A stretch of DNA of 64,000 bases from Edaphochlamys debaryana (taxonomy: Eukaryota; Chlorophyta; Chlorophyceae; Chlamydomonadales), in NCBI GenBank assembly GCA_016858145.1, contig JAEHOE010000053.1, forward strand, positions 434,001 through 498,000. Reading direction: 5' to 3'. The notes below the pieces were generated by a model that made no database searches, was not told where the DNA came from, and saw only the letters and a list, made by a program, of their open reading frames with translations. A program made the translations under genes and the position numbers. Below, in pieces: positions 24,701-35,800 of this stretch (positions are counted from its first letter, which is position 1; each line of letters opens with the position of its first letter).

Positions 24701-26108
24701 CGAGCTCCTGCAGCGGCGCCTGTCGGTATAGGTGCAGATGACGGTGCACGCGCTGTTGTTCACCGTTCCCACGGCTCTCATCGAGTCACCCCCGGGGGGA
24801 ATGAGAGAGTCACGATAGCCCTGCACGGGGTGTGCACGAGTTGCCGGCGGGGCAAGGCTTGGGTTGAGCAGGATGTGGTCTCGCAGGGCCACTGCTGCTG
24901 GCTAGCTTATGCCCGCCCGTCGTCATAGTACGTCTCCCCAGCTGCATTCATGCCCTTCAATCTATGTCTGCTTTCCTGACCTGCAGTCCCAGTGCCGTGT
25001 AGTTGCTGAAGGTGTCAAACCCGCTTGAGATCACGTCAGTACGGGGCACGGAGCAGTAGTCGCTCCTGAGGGTTGTTGGGCAAAGCGCGCACGACCCAAC
25101 GTTGTGAGTTGCACGCAGCGTGCTCTACCCGGGAGGCGTGCTCGACCCGCCCTATCTTCGACTGCACCGGTAGACTCATTCATCCGGAGATCGCGTCACA
25201 GGAGTGGGCGATCCCGCGGTCGAGTGCGTGCAGGGCTACACGAAGTGCATAGGTGACCCCCATAGGAGCCCCCCATCCATCCACGTCCGTCCCCGCCTGG
25301 TCCCCCGGCTTCCCGCTGGACCCGCCCAACCCCCGCCCATCCCGGCTTCCGAGCACCCCTCCTTGCAGTCATCGCACGCATCGAACCCACCGAGAGTAGC
25401 TGTATCCGAAGGTGATGTAAGTGTTGGCTGCGTGCAGCGAAAGGGTGCACTTAGGTTGCCCTGCGCACTGTGCGGCCGTCAATCAAATTGTACGGCGCAC
25501 ACAGCACCATAGCAACAAAGCAGCTGGCAACTCGCCTGACTGCGGCCAATCACCGCTGTGGTACCTGCTGTCTCCCTCACTCCAGATGAGTTCACTGCAT
25601 GCAGGCGGGGGCCGGGGGGCGGGGGCGAGGCATGGGTGTTTCGAGGTCGGGTGAGCGCGGGGTCGCTACCTGCCTCCTGCGCAGGCGGTTGACTCGGTTG
25701 ACTTCGCAGCTTCACCCCCTGGAACGACGTCGTAACCGCCCGCGTCCATCGCGCTCATGCCTCAGTCACACAGTGGGTTGCACCGCGAAGAAGATGGACG
25801 CGGATGCGGCCCTGGCTGTGCATGGCTGCCGCAGCGCATTCGAATGCCCGACGTCAAACGCACGTACGCAGCCGACAAGCTAGGCCCACTTACAGCTCCT
25901 CTTCAACGCAGAGCCCAAGCACATCATCGTATGTCTCCTTGCCCAGAGTTATGTAAAAGCTGCCGCCGCGAATGCGCCACTGCCGAGTCGATAACTTGTC
26001 CTGGGCGCTCACAAGACCGCTCAACATGACGAGTACCACTGCGACAAGAGCGACACGCCAGACGGGCTTGGCCCTCCGGGTACGCCCCGGGGGCGCCGTG
26101 CTACACAT
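21741..26108 (-). CDS. Secreted protein with two copies of an unrecognised Cys-containing module
   Basis: Not recognised. It opens with an N-terminal signal peptide (RVALVAVVLVMLSGLVSAQ) and ends at TAG 21743-21741. Well-supported minus-strand exons: 26108-25894, 25594-25536, 25427-25391, 25065-24981, one ending at 24067 (YWDGSWTHYQSTG), 23932-23431, 23309-23236, 23111-22999, and terminal exons near 22650-22500, 22340-22278, 22140-22040 and 21890-21741. Exons between 24980 and 24300 are less certain. Two units match in order: a WSE exon, ITFGYSYS/EFSYSYSDFC, a segment ending in TALGLQ/LALGFQ, PPGGD...GTV...C...C, NITHNC/DIFHNC, YWDGS/YADGR with GLNC/GIQC, and TIAITMHGG/ITAINIFGG. An Ala/Pro-rich linker near 23.6-23.8 kb separates them. 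There is no obvious membrane anchor; a cell-wall or extracellular role is likely. Confidence 0.65.
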
Positions 26109-27635
26109 TGTAACGAACTGCGTGCGACTGCGTGCGTCAGGAAAGCTGTAAAGGAATGCGCTTGTATTCGCTTTACGTGTGTTGACTAGGTTTGTAGCGT
26201 CGATACCTATTTATCGTCAAGCAAATGCATGCGTTCACCAGATTCGAGCGAAAGAGGTTGGCCTCTAGCGCATGCCTCGGTTTCGAACTTGTCCTCGATC
26301 AAGCCCCAGCCAGCCTCTGTCCCTGTGTATGGCTGGAGCTTTATGCACCCATGCTTACTAAGGGTCTACCCCCGTGTACCAAGCCCAAGTTGACGCTGGG
26401 AATCGATAGGGGACGGCGGTTGGTTACACTTCAGCCTGGGAAGCACCACTGCCACCGAGCCAACACGAACGGTAGAGCCACGACACACAATACCACGTAA
26501 GCACCGCCACACACGGAGTTGAGCGCGTTCAACGGCCGGTCGTGGCACACGACCGTGGCGAACAGATAATTGAGTAGGCAGGACTACGGCACTCCCGCTA
26601 CTCCCGCCCGCGACTTGACACGCACCGAGTGAGGGCCACCTTCCCCTGCCTGGCCCCAAGCAGCCCGCCTCCCAAATTCACCCACATACGGTAGTCCCGA
26701 GAACATGCGGCCAAGCTCCCAAGGCAGAACCGCACATTGCACATTTGGTTCCCGCCCGTTCGCCCCAACGGCTCACGCCCACCCCAGACACTTTAGAAGT
26801 TGTACGGCTTCACACCACGATGCATCAGGTGCAGCATCTACCGGTAGCTCCGCACTCGAGGCGCAGCTGCCATGCCGGGTGCTACAGCTGCTACTGCCGG
26901 ATGTCATGGCCAGCTCCGTGATGGCCGCGGACTGACGGCTTTATGACATGGCGCTCGGCCGCTGCCGGAACCGGTGCAGACAGCCGACGCGGGGACAGGC
27001 GCCACACAGGCAGCGCCTCCCGTGCATTGCAGCCCTGCAGGGAGGGCAGGGCACAGGACGGCGTGAAGGGCTTGGCCAAGAACAGTACGTGCAACCGCTG
27101 GCTGAAGACTACGGCATGCGAGCGTGGGAGCGGAGGACGCAGCCATGCAGTCAGCACCTGCCCACCAGCCCACGCTCCCCAAGAGGGCTTTCCCTGCCTC
27201 CCCAGCCACCGGCCCCATGCCCTCATTCTTCGCCACATTCCCGCCCAAGGCCACCCTCCCAGCTCTCACGCTTCGCGTCCTCTCTGCACCCCACCCGTCG
27301 CACCCCACTCTGCCCACACTTTCGCCTGACCGTCCTACTCCTTTCACCCCAACCCCGCCCCTGCCCGGCCACTTGCCAGGCCGGGTTAGGCGGCGTTGCA
27401 GCCCTGCAGGGAAGGAAAGACACGGGGCGGCGTCACTATGCAACCAGGTTGCAGGGCTTGTTGGGAGCGACGGATAAAGAGCTCTGTATGCACTCACCGG
27501 TAGATTCCCGTCAGTCCGCACCAGCCCACGTCACCCGCAAGCCACCTGCCCAGCCCACCCGCCAGCCACCTGCTCCATGGTGGCGGGTTCAAGTAACCCG
27601 CCCTCCTGAACCCACGCCACTGCGCAAGCCCGGCG
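26109..27635. other. Intergenic region with a diverged local duplication
   Basis: This holds the promoter side of the minus-strand secreted-protein gene and the 3' flank of the minus-strand glycosyltransferase-like gene. Two stretches, about 27020-27190 and 27395-27560, share the block TTGCAGCCCTGCAGGGA and several later blocks at matching spacing, suggesting an old tandem duplication with a period of about 375 bp. No coding exon or RNA gene is supported. Confidence 0.4.
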
Positions 27636-30600
27636 TTAGGTGTACTTTATTTGTACTTCTGCCTCAGCCCCTCCGAACTCCGCCGCCCGACACGCATCCT
27701 TCCTCCCTCCTTCCCGCTCCCATCGCGCCCTGCCCGACCCCGCCCCTTCCCAGCCTCTTGCCTGGTCCATGGGGCACGGGTTGAGCGCCCCATCCGCCAG
27801 CGGCACCAGGTCCCGGATGTTGAGCTCCCGCACGCGGGCCATGAGCGCGTCCATGGGCGCGGGCGGGGGCGCGCCCGGCTGCGGTCCGTGCCGCTGCTCC
27901 AGCAGCTGCAGGGCCAGCTTGCCCACCTCGGGGGAGCACCTGGGGGATGCGGGAGGGAGGGGGCTCGAGGGACAGGGCAATGTGGCGTAGAAGCAGCACC
28001 CAGCAGCAGAGCCTAGCCTCCGAGGCTCGTGGGACCGAGTCGGTCCCGTTCACCGCCTCCCGCAGCCCTGCTTCCCCACCGTCCCAACCCACTTGGTGGG
28101 GTCGTTATTGGCCCCCTGGCCCGTGGACGTGGGCACGGGCAGCGCGAAGCCCACGTCGTGTGCGCCCACGCGCCAGCCGCTCTTCCACAGCCGCAGCAGC
28201 AGGTCGCGGCGGAGCACGGAGGCGCACGGCTCGTCGTTGCCCTGGGGAGGGGGCGGGAATAAGAGGGGAGAGAGGGGCGGATGGGAAGGAGGGATACCGG
28301 GGTGAGGGTTCTTGGTGGCTGAGGTGAACGCACCAAGGGACAGGAGTGCCCGGTGGCGTGTAGAAGTCCGCTTGCAGCGAGCACCAGGAACCCGAGAAAG
28401 CTGCGTGGTGGACCCTCGCCCTCGCGTCGGTGCGTGCCCACCCAAGCCGTGCACCGCTAGCACCGCTCACCTGGGGCAGGTCCTCGTCGAAGCCGCCCAC
28501 CTCCTCAACCGCAGACCGCCTGGACGGGGCAGGGACCGGTGGGGTGGGGCAACAGAAACCTAAGGCCGCGGGATGCCTTGCGGAGACAACCGTTCGCGCC
28601 AACAGACACCACGACCACGCCACGACCTGGCAGCACACCAGCAAAGGGCTGGCACCGCTTGCGCTTCCGGCCGCTCCCTTCTGTGAGCCTGAACCTCATC
28701 AGCGGTACGGCATCAACCTCAAGCCCCTGTACTTAACGCACCTGAAGGACATGGGCATGAGATCGCCGTACAGGACGTACTGGAAGGGCACGGAGGTGAC
28801 CTTCTCCTTGAAGTACTGGTTGTCCTGTCAGGAGGCAAGGGGTGAGGGGGGTTGCGGAAGGTAGGGGTGAGGCCCAAACTGGGAAACTTCAACGCCGAGC
28901 GAAGGCGCCCGACAGTTGGACTCCGCAAGGAAGGGCAGTCCAGAGAGCACCGCGCACGGCCGCCCTTCAGCCACTGAGGTCGGGTCGCCACTCATTTGTC
29001 TGTCCGCCCACCTGCTGCGGCCCCTTGCCGCCCTTGGCCAGGCGCTGCAGGGTGGAGCCGTCCTCCTTGAGCGGGTGGGAGAAGGTGAAGCGCCCGTGCG
29101 TCATGGCGCCAAGCTGCGCGGGGCGGGCGGGGCAAGGGGGAGGACGGAGGGCGGGTACGTGCGATGGTGCCGGTTGCCTAGCGGAAGAGCCCCCGTGGTG
29201 ACAGCATTGACCATAACGCCCGGTGCGGCCCTTGCCCCATTCCACCTCCACACCTCGCCCAGCGCCGCGAGGCACCCACCAGCACCGATCACAGACACCC
29301 CTTATCTACCCCTTGCCCACCCCTCCTGCTCCCAACCACAACCTCCCAACGCTCCGTGCCCCTTGGGGCAGACCTCCGCACCTGCGGCACCTTGTGGTAG
29401 AGCGTCACCAAGTGCTGCAGCCAGGCGCAGTCGGGCACCGTGAGCACGTCGTCCAGGCCCGCGCCGTCCGCCCGCAGCGCCACCAGCACTGACCCGCGGG
29501 CCACCGAGGCCAGGCGGTTGAGGCCGTGGCCCTCGCGCTCCAGCGTGTCCAGCATGGGCACCACGAAGCCTGTGGGGGCGGAAGGGGATAGTGGGATGGG
29601 GACCAGGTAAGGGCAGGAGGGTGAGGGGAGCGAACCTGGTTATCGATGCCTCGACAAGGGTGTTTCAATGGCATGTGGCGACCTTCCTCAGCACGCCCAA
29701 CTTCCCTCCACCCGTCCCCGGTCTCCCACTGATCAGCCCCTCACGAAGACGGGTCCCCGCTACCTGCCCTCCTCCTCCCTTGCCTCCTCCTGCCCCTCCC
29801 TCCCTCGCTCCTCCACGCACCCTCGCTCTGCCACGACTGCCAGGCCCAGGTGGAGCCCTGCAGCAGCGCCTGGGCGCCGCTCAGCATCACCACCAGCTCC
29901 AAGGGGCCCACGGAGCGGCACGCCTGCGCGCGCTTGACGAGCGCCGCCACGGCCTGCGGCGGCGAAGCGAGGTTCGCCAGAGCGGGCGGGAGAGGGGACG
30001 GAGCGTTTAAGCGGGCTGGCAGGGTGGCAACAGCGCTGGTTGAAAGTGCTGGAAAAGGGCCTCGGGGCTTGTAGGCAGCCCTTTGGTACGTATAGTGGCC
30101 TGCTTTGTGCCCCACGCCCACGGCTGCAGCACGCCCGCTCACGTCCGGCCCCTTGCCCGTGGGCGGCTCCGTGCTGTTGGCCTCCAGCGGGGGCCAGTCC
30201 GCGGTGTTGACGTCGCCGCGCAGGCGCAGCAGCAGCGATATGGCCGGCTGGTCGGGGAAGTGCTGGGGGTAGATCTGGGGGGCATGGAGGAGACAGAGGG
30301 ACCGGGCGGGCGGGAGGTGGGAGGGGTGGGAGGATGGGCTGCAGGAGATGCAAGCAAAGAGGCAGGGAGCCGTGGCGGGCACAGCGCGTGGCGGAGATCG
30401 GGCTGTACGGCATGAAACAGACACACAGCTGTCGTACCTTGCGCATGATGCACGGGGACATCTCGTCCAGGACGACTCCCGGAGGCAGCTTGGACTGCCC
30501 CTCCAGCTGTTTGACCTGGGCCTGTGGTGCAAGGGGGCGACGGGCGAGGTTCAAGGTCTTAGCGGGATGCAGCATTGGCCCGAAGGTGGGTTGCGGAAGC

Positions 30601-31749
30601 TCATCGTGGGCATGGCTGCGGGGCGTGTGCTGTCACGCTAAAAGGCTGCAGCAGGGAACGGCGGTTGATGTGGGTCTGTGCTGCTGCACGAAGACAGCCA
30701 AGGGTTAGGTCAGGAATGGCGGGTGTGGTCAAGGGGCTGCTGGTAGTGCTGGAGCCTTGTTGGTTGGAAATCCGCCAGGCATCCCCAAGCGGGCTGATCG
30801 GAACGCGTGAGGCATGTCCACAGGTACCGGTATCCTCCCGCATGACCAGCCGAATGTGCTGGTGAAACTTCCCTCCTTCCAGCCCCGCGCCCTGCCCGCA
30901 AGTTCGCAATACCCACATGCCCCTCCATTCTTGCGGTGCATACGGCTCGACCCCGCCTTTCCGCTCCCCCTCACCGACAGCCGGCCCTCCATGTTCCGAA
31001 GCACCGTGTCCGCCTCCTCCTTGGTCTTCCGCAGGTCATCAAGATTCTGGCCCTGTGGCATGTGTGGAGGTCGTGGCATGGCTGAGGAGGAGCCAGGCCT
31101 TAGGTTCCCCACAAACGGTCTGACCAGCTAGGACCAGCTGGGTCGGCGGTTGCCTCTGGTCCCTCCCTTGATCATCAACGCCTGATATTGACAGGCGTTT
31201 ACTATTCGCATGATCCGAGCGTGTTCATGGCCTCTCCTGGGCAAGCGGCCATCCTGACTGGCCCAACCCAGTGCTGTTCAAGCGTATCGCCAGCACGCAC
31301 ATCGATGTAAGTAACGTTGTAGCCCCTTCTCTGCTCAGGCTCCTTCATCCAGTCCGGCTGCAGAAGAGTGGGAGAAGGGCGGGGCCAGGGTGTTGAGGGC
31401 GGTTGCCCAACATGGGCAGAAGCTGGGGAGGGGGGGGGGAAGGTGCAGAAGGGCGGGTGCTTACTGGGCCGGACTGGAAGGCGTCGAAGTTCCGCCCCGC
31501 TCGCATCGACCGCGCGAACGCCGCGTGGTATTGCTGGTACGCCTCCCGCAGCTCGTGCTGGTCCTGTAGCGACAGCTTGTCGAGGTACTTGTTGCAGTAG
31601 GAGAATGGATGGGGCACTTCAGCCCCGCCGTGTGCTTGAAAGAGCATACGATCTACTGTTGGGTCTGGCATCGTTGCGATAAGTCCATAAGCTGTTCTCA
31701 GAGTCAGTTCCGCTGCGAGAGCGAGGAGGAGGGCTAAACTACGCGCCAT
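27636..31749 (-). CDS. Secretory-pathway protein resembling GT-A (GT2-like) glycosyltransferases
   Basis: Twelve exons keep frame for 547 aa: 31749-31465, 31357-31301, 31052-30975, 30521-30438, 30274-30143, 29953-29821, 29569-29382, 29113-29012, 28824-28742, 28519-28471, 28241-28093 and 27939-27636. The start has a signal peptide or anchor (RSLALLLALAAELTLRTAYG). The middle follows the GT-A plan: AISLLLRLRGD, then ELVVMLSG, GFVVPML..., a GxNRLASVARG segment where related proteins have a NRxAxxARG helix, LGAMTHGRF, and EEVGGFDEDLPQ followed by RRDLLLRLWKSGWRV, the usual acceptor-side signature. The expected DxD is degenerate (LVALRADGAGLDD). The C-terminus is uncertain: the sequence at 27762 could instead be a GC donor. 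Donor and acceptor substrates are unknown; wall glycoprotein modification is a guess. Confidence 0.7.
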
Positions 31750-32860
31750 CGTGGCCACAAGGCACTCCCGGGCGCGCCCAGCCCTTAGGTTAGCTGCTGT
31801 GGCGCAATGATAGCTCCACGTTTATGTACAAATGAGTCTACGGTCGGTGCAACAGTTGCATTTAGCTGGCGCGAGCGCAGCATACAGGGCCCTACACAGG
31901 TCGGAATTGTATACTGCCGAGGTAGGTGCGTTCAGTACGTTTGGTTGGGGGCGTGTTACCGGCAACTGCGTGCCTGGGCAGCGCATGTCCGGACCCCGAC
32001 CTCCCGCCGAACCCCGGCTCGCCAGCCCCTCTCGGTGCACCGACGCGCGGAGCAGCCCGGGGTTACTCTAGGGTGGGACTTTCAGCTTGGAAGCCACTTT
32101 CGGCGGAAGGGTTCCCTGTTCACAGGCACAGGCATTCTGCGTCGGCCAACATCATGCGACGCCAACGCCGCGGCACTACGCCCCATTGTCTATAATAATC
32201 CCGCCGACCCGCCCTCTTCCCCAAGTCCCGTTCACCCTTCCACTCGTTGCCTACCTCGTCCTCTTCCTCTGCGGGCCCTGCGATCACCTCTGGCGCCCTT
32301 ATGTACGCAATACTGCAAACTAGCGAAGCCGCCTCCCTTCTTATACCGACTTATACTCTGGAAGAGAGCCCCAGGGCCGAGAGAGAGCCTTTCGAAGTGT
32401 TTGGCCGTGAGGGGCTCTGCGATGGAGGAGGTGGGGGAGGAGGTGTGATGGGCAAGGGGGGACACGCGATGGTCGGGGCACGGCGGTGTGTTTCGCACAC
32501 GCGAGGCTGTCCAAGGCTTGACCGACGAAAGCCAAGGGCCGGTGTTACCACTCACACACAGCTAACATTCATAGCAACGCATCTTAGCTCGCTCTGCGCC
32601 GCGGTCCACCAATTGCCGTGGCAACGAGGCCCACATGCCGTCTGCCTGGCCGCTCCCCGTCTAGTCTGCCCGCGTCTTGAATAGGTGCAAGATGCATAGA
32701 GGCTCTGCTTAGGCACAAGCAGGTGCCAGAGCTGAACCTGCCTCGAGGTCATTGAGGACCGGCGAAACGGGCAGCTTCGCGAGCCCGGCAGCGCCAAAGG
32801 GGAGCAATGACACACCGCAGCAAGCCTAAGCGGTGGATTCCTACCTAACGCGGCGTCAGT
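31750..32860. other. Shared upstream region of a divergent gene pair
   Basis: This 1.1-kb gap separates the divergent starts of the glycosyltransferase-like gene (minus) and the TRP-like channel gene (plus), so it should contain both promoters. It also holds the second copy of the dispersed repeat. Open frames crossing it have no coding character. Confidence 0.45.
32118..32201 (+). repeat. Dispersed repeat, copy 2
   Basis: Aligns by eye with 1524-1600 in the same orientation, including ACTACGCCCCATTGTCTA followed by an AT-rich end. It lies between two divergent genes, so it may contribute to their upstream regions. Confidence 0.5.
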
Positions 32861-35800
32861 ATGCCCGCGAACCCAGGAGGAGGCGCGGCCTCCTCGCGCA
32901 CGACGTCGGGCCTTGCAGCGCACGTGGTCGTGACGCTGCCTCCCAACGGTCCTAGCAAGGTGTGTAGCTGGGGGAGCTTGGGGAGCTTGGAGGGCTTGGA
33001 CAGAACTGTGGAGGACCGTGGGAAGGGAAGGGGGGAAGGGGGGAAGCAGGCAGGAGGAAAAGCACCATAGGACCGTGGAAAGGGCGGGGGAAGCAGGCAG
33101 GTGGAAAAGCACGTGCTAGGCCGGCCTCGGGGAACCTCGAGGTTGCCGGGAGGCGAGAGAAGGAACTGACAATGGGGGTGCGGCCCAAGAAGCGGATACA
33201 AAGGGCAGCCTCTGGAGCTTTGGCCCCTCGTGGGTGCCCTCTGCTGACTCTCACGGCAAGGGGCCAGTCGTCGACTGTTGACCGCTCGTGCACTCCCTGC
33301 AGGCCCTGCTGAAGGACCCGCGGGCCCTGCGCCTGGCCCTCAAGTATGCGTACCTCTGGAAGACGCGCACAGAGGTGCGGTGGTCGTTCTGCAGGTGGCA
33401 CGTTCGTGGCACCCCCTGTCATGATGCGTGAACATCCGTGCCACCCCCGGGGATTACGTTTGTGCCACCCGCGGACTGTCTTGCGGCCCGCGCGGGCTGG
33501 GGCAGCAAAGGCAGGAAAATCAGGTGGCGAGGATCATACGCCCCTGACCCCTGATTCCCCGTACGCAGGCCCTAAGGCGGCAGACGCACTGTGGGCCCGA
33601 GCATGCAGACCGGTGCTCCCTACACCACGTTATCGTACGGGCATTCGATGGAACACTCCAGGTAAGGCCCGGGGTCTATCCAGAGTTTGTGGGATCGGTG
33701 TTAGAGATACTGGCACGCTTCTTGCGTGTTGTCGAGACGGGCGCGGCGGCCTGGCTTGGCGGTGCCAAGCCCGTCCAGTGGAGGCAGGGATCCGCATGAA
33801 GGTCCGGACTCACCTCCCCCCCCTGGGGCCGTCCGCAGGTGCTGCGACGGGAGCAGCTGCCCCGACTCAAGGTGGGGCTGGCGGGAAGAGGAAAGGGAGT
33901 GGGCTGGGCCCGGTATTAGCGTGTGTGCTGCGGCGGGCGAGGCTCCGGACTGGCACTGACATTCGGGGACTGCCCTCTGACGCTTTCCCCCGCTTCCTCC
34001 CTTCGCCAGCCTGGCTGCGAGCCGTTCGCTCCGGGCAAGGTGCAGGCCCGCATCCGGGAGGTGCCGCCACAGGTGAGCAGGGGCAGTGTATTGGTTTCCG
34101 GGGCCAGGGCAAGGACCTCTTAGCCTCTTAGCCTCTGCGCATCCCTTACTGACGACCGCCCGCATCGTCCTCTCTCCCTACCACCCCCGGCAGCTACCGC
34201 CGGACCTGTACTACGCGCCGCTGGACATTGCCACGTATCTGGGCTCCGACGCAGCCGACTTCGCCACCCTGCTCTTCACCGCGCCCACGCGCGTCTACAT
34301 CTTCCTGCCCTCCATTATGCGGGAGCCCAGGTCAGCAGCAGCGGGCGCTTCAGCGACCTCCACTTGACCTGCCTGCGCTTCCCCAGCAGTGCTCGTCCCG
34401 CGGAATCCCGGCCGCCGGGTTGCCAGACGACCCGGACCTCACATCCCCTTTCCCTTGCTACCCTACACCCTCGTAAACTCTAAACCCTGTCCACCGTTTA
34501 TGTCTTTACAGGTGGCTGCGGGACCTGTTCGTCAAGTTCCGCGACCCCCACACCGGCAACCACCTGGGCCTCCCCGCCACCTGGCACTTCGGCAGCGGCA
34601 TGTCCCTGCTGCTGGCCTCGGGCATGCGCTACCAGGCCTTCTGCGGGTGGGAGGGGCCTGGTGTGGCTGGTTGGGTTTGGATGGGGCGTAGTGCGGATGG
34701 CTGGGGCTTTGTGGGCTTGGGTGGTGGATACTGGGGGTGGATGAGGCCTTCTGGGTTGGATGGGACCTTTTGAAGTTGGGATGAAGGGAGCTGTGGATTT
34801 GGTTGTGGCCAGCGCGACGCTTACCGATACAGCCGCAGTGCGGGGTCTGTTTTCATCTGGCTTACTGCTGGCCGTTGGGGGCAGCTGGCCCCTGATTGCC
34901 GTCACGCAATGCCGCTTACCGCCGCCCGCATCTGATGCGCCTTTCTCTGCCCATTCAGGCAACGGCTTATGGTGTGGGAGAGCGTGAAGGTGGGGCGGGG
35001 CAGAGGCAGAGCCGGACCGGACCGGACCGAGCAAGCTGCCTCGGACAGTATTGGCAGCACGATTGCCGACATACGGGCACAACGGCGTGCTGTCTGTGCC
35101 TGACGTGGTGGCCCATGCTGTACGCTTCCCCGTGCAGGTGTACGGCGTGGATGAGGAGCTTGTTCTGGGTGGGCCCGGCCTGGCCGAGATGGGCGACACG
35201 CTTTTCGTGATCGCCGTCCGGTCCGTCCGCGAGGTAAGCACCCTCAACGGCACCAGCGGCGTGCCTTGGGGCTCTTGTGGAAGGTCTCAACGACCCCGTT
35301 TCTCACCTGTATGTGCCCCCCTCTTGCAGGCCGATGGCGCTCCACGGCCCTCCCTGGACGTCGGTCCTCACGCCAACGGCAACAAAAGCCGCTACTACAT
35401 GCGCCCGACCGCACCGCTGTCGGACGCTGAGTCCACCGCCGCAGCCAAGGGCCCCCCGCAGCAGCGCCCCAGCTGGGCCGGAGGCGACACGGACATTGGA
35501 GCCGTCGCCGACCCGCGCCAGTCGTACCCCCCGCCGCCGCTCTTCCTCCGGCGCCAGTATGGCGCGGAGGGGCCGGGCGCGTCCGGCACCCTTGGCGGCG
35601 CCGGCGGGCAGGCGGGCTGGGGCGCTGGTCCCGGTCAGCCCACGGACGCGGCCGCGTGGCTGCTTCAGCGCTTCGTCAAGGCTGTCAAGCGGGACCGAGT
35701 GCAGGACCTGAGGGTGCTTCTGGAGTCAGGTGAGGGGGCCGCGTGGACGCCGTCAGGAGTGGTCCGTTGCCCACTGCCCACGGAGAAGGTGCCGTGGGGA

